Assembly (NCBI GenBank): GCA_009760855.2
Contig: WPIO01000007.1
Span: 3,277,501-3,341,500 of the forward strand
Length of the DNA: 64,000 bases
Origin: Cristatella mucedo
Lineage: Eukaryota > Bryozoa > Phylactolaemata > Cristatellidae
Direction of reading: 5' to 3'
Shown here one piece after another: positions 54,606 to 64,000 of the stretch (within the stretch, counting starts at the first letter, position 1; each line of letters opens with the position of its first letter). Below the pieces are notes generated by a model. That model ran no database searches and was not told the DNA's origin. It saw nothing but the letters and a program-made list of their open reading frames with translations. The position numbers were made by a program, and so were the translations under genes.

Positions 54606-55825
54606 TGATGTCTATTCAAGGCATTGCTTTGGATTTAGTCACTGGCAGGGGCGCCGGGGTCGGTCGGCCACGGCCCTTCCCTAAAAAGGTCAGAGCCCGA
54701 CCGTGATCTTGCCCAAGCAAGATAATCATAGTGGAGTGCATGACTCAGATGACGTGCAAGGCCCCGATCCGAGGGGGAGCAGTCCAGCATCGGTCTCGGG
54801 CGGGCGGCAAGGTACAGCAAGCTTGTGGGCAGCAAAGACCACTGGCGAGTGAGCGTCGGCACCACCGAACATGCACGGCGACATGCGCTAGGCGCGAAAG
54901 TGCGTATATTTGATCTGCAGTAGCCATGTACAACTACGTTTAAGCCGCCCTTGCAAGAGCAGGCTGCAAAGCGGTGAGCAGGGGGCATGCAAAACTTGGG
55001 GCAGCTCTGAGCGACACAGCTGCCTTGCACAGCTGTCCAAAAGAAGAAGCATTGGTGTGCATGCAAGACAGCACAGCACGACGGCAACATAATTTAAGCA
55101 GACAGCACAGTGGCACCGAGCAGTCTGCGGTGGGTGGTTCCACTGCTGCAGGCAGCGGTGGTTTTATGTGGCTGCACAGCCGCCATGCTCAGATGCAAGA
55201 GCCGTGGCAGCAGCGACAAAGAGTTCGGCCGCGGTCATGACATCTGACCGGCGGCCGTGACCTCGTCGTGACCCGCAGTCGAAAGGCCACAGTGGCCACA
55301 GCAGCGATGGCTGCGGCTGGGGCACAGCAAAGTCCAGGCACAACATCTTGGCAGTGGCAATGTTGCAACACATCGTTAAACAAATACGATGGCCTCTTCC
55401 AACGGATGGCCGACCGACACCGATTATTTGCACAGCTTGCCGGTTGGCTGCATGTACAGCAGCCAGAGATTTCGCGAAGTCGCGGGATTCGAAGTCGCAC
55501 TAGATGATAACGCACGCATCGCACGAATGTAGCGCTGTCCACGGCGTACATCAATGCAAACGGCGCCGCAGCAGCGGTGGCAACAGCAGCAGTGGCAGCA
55601 CACCAGCAAGTAGGGCAGCCTGACACGTCCACGATACGGGGACGAGCACGAGTGGAAGCACCCAGACTCCATTGCGGTTCTTCACAGGCAAACCAATGCA
55701 TCATTTAAAAATTGCCACATAAGTGCAAGCAGGGGAAGAGCTCACAGAAAAACAAGTTATCCTTCTTGCGATCAGCATAGAGAAGGGTTTCTCTTAATTA
55801 CCAACTAGATTTGTATGCTCAGGCG
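54606..55825. other. GC-rich stretch, unassigned
   Basis: Rich in GCA/CAG-type triplets and open on both strands (171 codons on minus at 55189-55704), which is what such composition gives by chance. No domain is recognised. Confidence 0.3.
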
Positions 55826-55831
55826 TGAATG

Positions 55832-56012
55832 GCTACTGCATTGCCGGTGGACCCCACTTCGTCGGACCTCATTTTCCATGGTGACCCGGGTTATGGGTTT
55901 GAATACTGCAGTCAGTAGGCGATGCTTTATTGTCAATTGCAGTGGTGATAGCCGTCAGGGCTCTTTTGCCACTGCACAAATGAGGCTGTTAAATCCGCTA
56001 GTGTTATTTTAA
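55832..56012 (+). mobile_element. SINE-2 copy
   Basis: GGGTTTGAATACTGCAGTCA (B box), TTGTCAATTGCAGTGGTGAT, AGGGCTCTTTTGCCACTGCA. Confidence 0.65.
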
Positions 56013-56459
56013 CAGCTGCTGACTGGGTGTGGCAGCCGTGACCATAGAAATGAAGTGGGATAGAGCTACTGCTGACACATCCGGAGGTCGAATGCTGGCA
56101 TTCGCACTGATAGCCGCACTAGCCTCAGCATGCCAAGCCGAATATCGAGGATGCACAAGAAGAGGCGGGGCTGATGTGAGTAGTGCTCACCGAATCCACC
56201 GACGATACAGGGCTTTCGGCTGGCAGGCGAGAGTCTCCGAAGGCCACACTGTTGGAGCCTCCACCGAATTTTCGAAACGTTCATATGATTATTGAAAACC
56301 CAGACTGAAGTGAGAGTGTCATATACACTGCTCTCCACAAGTTTCTATGCACCTGGCCCATCGATCTGAGTTCGGTTGCTGCTGCTAATGCCAGTATGTT
56401 ATTAAGCTACACTAATAATTAAAGTGTAACAATCCGTCAATATAATTTTGTACCATGTT

Positions 56460-56660
56460 TCAGTTTGCTACGCTTGGCCTAAAATGCACTGCCAGAGTCT
56501 CGGCTATGCAACTGGATTGGTCGTAAGCCAAAACACCATGAGTAGATGGCTTTGCGAACAAAGACTAAATGCATGCGTGGCCAAGTCCAAGCCATTGTTG
56601 ACTGTGCAGCACACAAAAAAGCAGGCCTGGGTTTTGCTTGCTGATTCCAGAATAGGACAG
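56460..56660 (+). mobile_element. Tc1-like transposase N-terminal fragment
   Basis: The plus frame reads LGYATGLVVSQNTMSRWLCE, QRLNACVAKSKPLLTVQHTK, the paired-like helix-turn-helix and following basic block of Tc1 transposases. A decayed continuation to about 56950 is possible (GGMLWLP.VSLYGRGW). Confidence 0.6.
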
Positions 56661-56959
56661 CATCAGAAGTTACTCTTGGGTGACCCGATCACAGCAAAGC
56701 CTCTGTGCTACCCTAGTGTAGATGCTTCCTAATAAATTTTCTAACAGTACCCCTGAGATCTTCAGCCGCTTCGAAATTACTAGGTTTAATGGCCATCTCT
56801 GTGTAGCGACATCAAAACCGTTCTTATACCCTCAGAAAGGTGTGCAACTGGTGGCATGCTCTGGTTGCCTACCGTGAGTCTCTATGGCAGGGGCTGGCCT
56901 CAACAGGTCAAGGAGACATCCACGAACCTTAGCTCATCATTGGCCAAGGCATCGTCGGT

Positions 56960-58020
56960 GACAAAATGGGCCAAAAATGGGTTCTGCTGGATGGCATTCA
57001 AAAGGGTGGTAGCCAGTTATGTGACAACACCACCCCATCCCCTATGGAGTTCAACTATAAAGCAACGATTAGGCCAAAAACATCGGTCTGGAGTAGACAA
57101 GCAACAACAAAGATGCTCTGGCATCTTTTTCTGTACTTACAGGCCAGCATCATACTGTCCTGCAGGCGAGATGCCATATTCACCAACGGAGGTCATGCCC
57201 AGATAGTGCGAAGTGACATCCATCGGCTCGTGCTGTCCATCGGAGTAGCTACTGTCACCTGCATTTGTCAGGGTCTCTTCGGGCATCTGCTGCCCCTGCT
57301 GTGCAGCAGATTCACTCCCCGAGCCAAGCTCCGGCGAACCTAAGACAGCGTGACACTATGACTGTGCTCGTTGCTTGGCAACAGTTTGTTTGCACCATCT
57401 AGTTCAGCAAACACAAGCCTGTGGATGTCTACACCAGCTCGTCGGAGCGGGAATCCTCGAGGGGGCCACGCGAGAAGAGAGTAAGGGCACAAGGCAGTTA
57501 CGAGCTCGCTTCACTGCTGCATATAGGTGTAATGTGAAGCATCAATTAACATAGCATCCCTTTTTCCAGGTAGTCAAGTGGCAATCTAAGAGCAAACTCT
57601 AATGAATCTACAAAGCGCACTGTCTTCTACTGTAAATCTATTAAGCCCAAAAGTCCAACTATCTATATTCCTTATATGTCCTACGGCGAACTCAGCCCAG
57701 GTGTCTTCGTGAGTGCAAGCACTATCCAAGCAAGCTAAAACATTTCACGAAACAAGCAAATACTGAGAGCACAGTTCAACCGATTAACGATTACAGAAGT
57801 GAGACGTAAAGGAGCACTAGTTTAAGGAGCTAGAGTTGGCAATCGACAAGAACTCTACATTATAGACTGCACTTTTACGTTTATATGGTAGCTCTTACTC
57901 CGGTCTTATTCTTGTAGAAAGTTTACACGGTCGGTTTGCCTTTCGTCTTGTATATTTCTAGCTATCCATTAGCTCCATCCCCAGAGTGGTCATTAAAAAA
58001 TTACTTTCGTTAGGGAGGTG
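56960..58020. other. Unassigned stretch
   Basis: A 125-codon plus frame (56966-57343) has no recognised domain. The rest is AT-rich and closed. Confidence 0.3.
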
Positions 58021-58024
58021 GGAA

Positions 58025-58205
58025 ATGGAGCCGTGATAGCACACTAGGTAAGGTGGTTGCTTTTCACGACCTAGGTTCTGATCTCCGTCCCGAGGTCGTG
58101 GGTTCGAATCCTGCAATGGGCGATCCTTTATTGTCACTGCAAGCGGTTGTGATAGCCTATAAGGCTCTTCTGCTGCTATACAAAAGGAGGCTGCTAAATC
58201 AGCTA
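58025..58205 (+). mobile_element. SINE-2 copy, near complete
   Basis: A-box-like TAGCACACTAGGTAAGGTGG, B box GTGGGTTCGAATCCTGC, then body GTGATAGCCTATAAGGCTCT and tail TTGTTAA. Confidence 0.75.
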
Positions 58206-59190
58206 CTATTATTGTTAACCTGAAAGAAACTAGGAATTTGGCCAGTTTGTGCTTGTGATATAAAGGGCTACTAGCTTGAATGGGATGGGAAAGCTGTCCG
58301 AATGGGGCATCAAACACTCCCGACTGAATTGTACTCGATTTAGGCGCAAAGAAGCTGATCGGGATGTAGTCTGCACCACGTGCTAAACCCATTTCATTCG
58401 TCACAATTACTTTTTGCTAAACACAGAGCAAAAAAAATTAGAATTTTCAAAGCGGCAGAGAACCTGCAAGTGCACGTACAGAAAATCAGAAGCTCAATCC
58501 AAGCCAGCAGCCGGCATTCATTAGTCATCAGTGGAAGCAGAACTGCAAGCATACGGCCATCACACTTGAGAGCTTTGCCCAGAGGTAAAGTCGCGGTTAT
58601 TTAAACTGAGCAACTTGTCCGTAAAAATGCCACTATGAGAAAAAAGAAGAGAACGTGCAGGTCCCTAAGCTTTCATTAAGAAAAGGCAAAGCACAAACTG
58701 GCCACGTCCCACGACCAATGAAATTATCAGCACGACTGTCAGCTGAAATCGGCAGACAATGTAACAGTAGACAACTACAAAAGACTTGGGTGAGGCCAGA
58801 AAGTGCGGAACGGTCACGTCCGGCAGATGGGCAGGTAACCAACCGTCTGATGCCCGGTCCCTCCCGACGTCCGAACGACGGGTTCAAACTTGACCATCCC
58901 GGGTGACACTTTTCCTCGAACGTTTTCATATCGTATAGAATCAGTGCCGAGGCCAAGGTTCAAGTGGCCACCAGAGGCTCAACTTTCCCTATTTGCGAGG
59001 AGCCTCGATTTGGACAGGTGGAAGCACTTGCGAGTGATTCGGCATCGGCCTCTCACCATCACTGACATTTGACTTAGCATACAACCGCCGCCGCCACCAC
59101 GCTGAACGACGACTCAGTCTTCTCGATTAAGTAAATAAAGATCCGGCAGCAGCTTCAAAAGCCACTGCGAGCGAGCCTCGCTGCCCTGGC
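58206..59190. other. Unassigned stretch downstream of TIMELESS exon E
   Basis: Expected to hold the last TIMELESS exon(s) if exon E splices at 59292. Open frames on the minus strand (58633-58956) and plus strand (58655-58906) overlap each other and match nothing I know. Confidence 0.3.
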
Positions 59191-59292
59191 AAAGCTAGGA
59201 GAGCAGCAGGGCAAGTAGTGGGGGCAAGGGCAAGGGTCTAGAGCAGCAGAGAAAGAGACTGGAGCGTCTTTCTTCCGCCCTTCGCGACTCAC

Positions 59293-63573
<4,281 letters not shown>

Positions 63574-63691
63574 CTAGGCGCAGCAGCAGAATCTTCCAGG
63601 CGCTTCGGTAGTAGTTGTACTCCCCCTTCCAACGGTAGAGCCAACGACGTGCCGGAGACGGCAGAGCAGAGAGACACGGTAGATACAATGC

Positions 63692-63962
63692 CATACAAAA
63701 CTTGTATAGCACCGAAAGAGAATTTAATCTCTTTCTAGGTTCTTTACATATACCGAAAAGGAAGCACGATCGAGTGGTTAGTGGTAACATGCTCCACGTC
63801 AACAGCAAAACATGGTTAGAAGTGAGTGACATGCACAGGGTGAGCATGCAAATATGGTCAGTGGCAGCATGCACAGTGTCAGCACGCAAAAGGTCTCAAA
63901 GGACGAATGACACAGACCCACAAAATGCTGTGATAAACAGATGCGTCTTTAGCTTCCTTTTA
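63692..63962 (-). mobile_element. LINE-A 3' end
   Basis: ACTTGTATAGCACCGAAAGA and AATTTAATCTCTTTCTAGGT (decayed hairpin), then the 3' UTR GTGGCAGCATGCACAGTGTC. It lies about 120 bases upstream of TIMELESS exon A. Confidence 0.75.
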
Positions 63963-64000
63963 AGAGAGAAAGAGGGAGAGAGAAGGCTTGAGCAAGAGAG
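63963..64000. repeat. GA-rich microsatellite at right edge
   Basis: AGAGAGAAAGAGGGAGAGAG continuing to the end. Confidence 0.8.

Noticed and set aside
55189-55704. 171-codon minus-strand frame
   Set aside because: Other frames are also open, composition is CAG/GCA-like, and no domain or splice structure is visible.
56966-57343. 125-codon plus frame after the Tc1 fragment
   Set aside because: It shows no catalytic DDE-type motif and overlaps another frame of similar length; not supportable as a gene.

Overview
This is animal (metazoan) nuclear DNA, most likely from an invertebrate. It has spliced genes with long introns, GT-AG and GC-AG splice sites, several families of non-LTR retrotransposons (L2/CR1-like and R2-like), tRNA-derived SINEs, Tc1-like DNA transposons, very long dinucleotide microsatellites and pol III tRNA genes. 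I cannot name the species. Most of the window is transposon remains. Only two protein genes are recognised, both on the minus strand.

MRM3 (mitochondrial rRNA 2'-O-methyltransferase, SPOUT/TrmH family) runs from 26488 down to 9169 as five exons whose phases join perfectly into a 509-codon protein. Its introns hold R2-like, L2-like, Tc1-like and SINE insertions, often nested. TIMELESS (replication fork protection) occupies 63573 down to about 59293. Five phase-consistent exons carry the C-terminal half; the 5' exons lie beyond the right edge.

27.8-45.0 kb has an unusual architecture. Intact tRNA-Val(AAC) genes lie at 27917 (-), 36294 (+) and 40232 (+). The first two sit near the outer ends of a roughly 0.78 kb, nearly identical inverted repeat. 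Its interior (31.8-35.7 kb) is a diverged satellite with a period near 175-180 bp. The same satellite, in the opposite orientation, returns at 42.6-45.05 kb. tRNA-bearing units also recur directly at 36-37 kb and 39.5-42.2 kb, in increasingly decayed form.

The dominant interspersed family (here LINE-A) ends in a strong hairpin (AAAGCGCC paired with GGCGCTTT, with an inner AGAGA/TCTCT stem) followed by (ATT)n. An abundant tRNA-derived SINE (SINE-1) carries the same hairpin tail, so the SINE probably borrows LINE-A's reverse transcriptase. LINE-B ends in an ACATT-type repeat. LINE-C is a third, diverged L2-like family. SINE-2 is a second tRNA-derived family.

45.4-48.2, 50.3-51.5, 53.1-54.1, 54.6-55.8 and 56.8-59.2 kb hold no gene I can support. 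Family names such as LINE-A are local labels. Fragment ends are read by eye and may be off by tens of bases.
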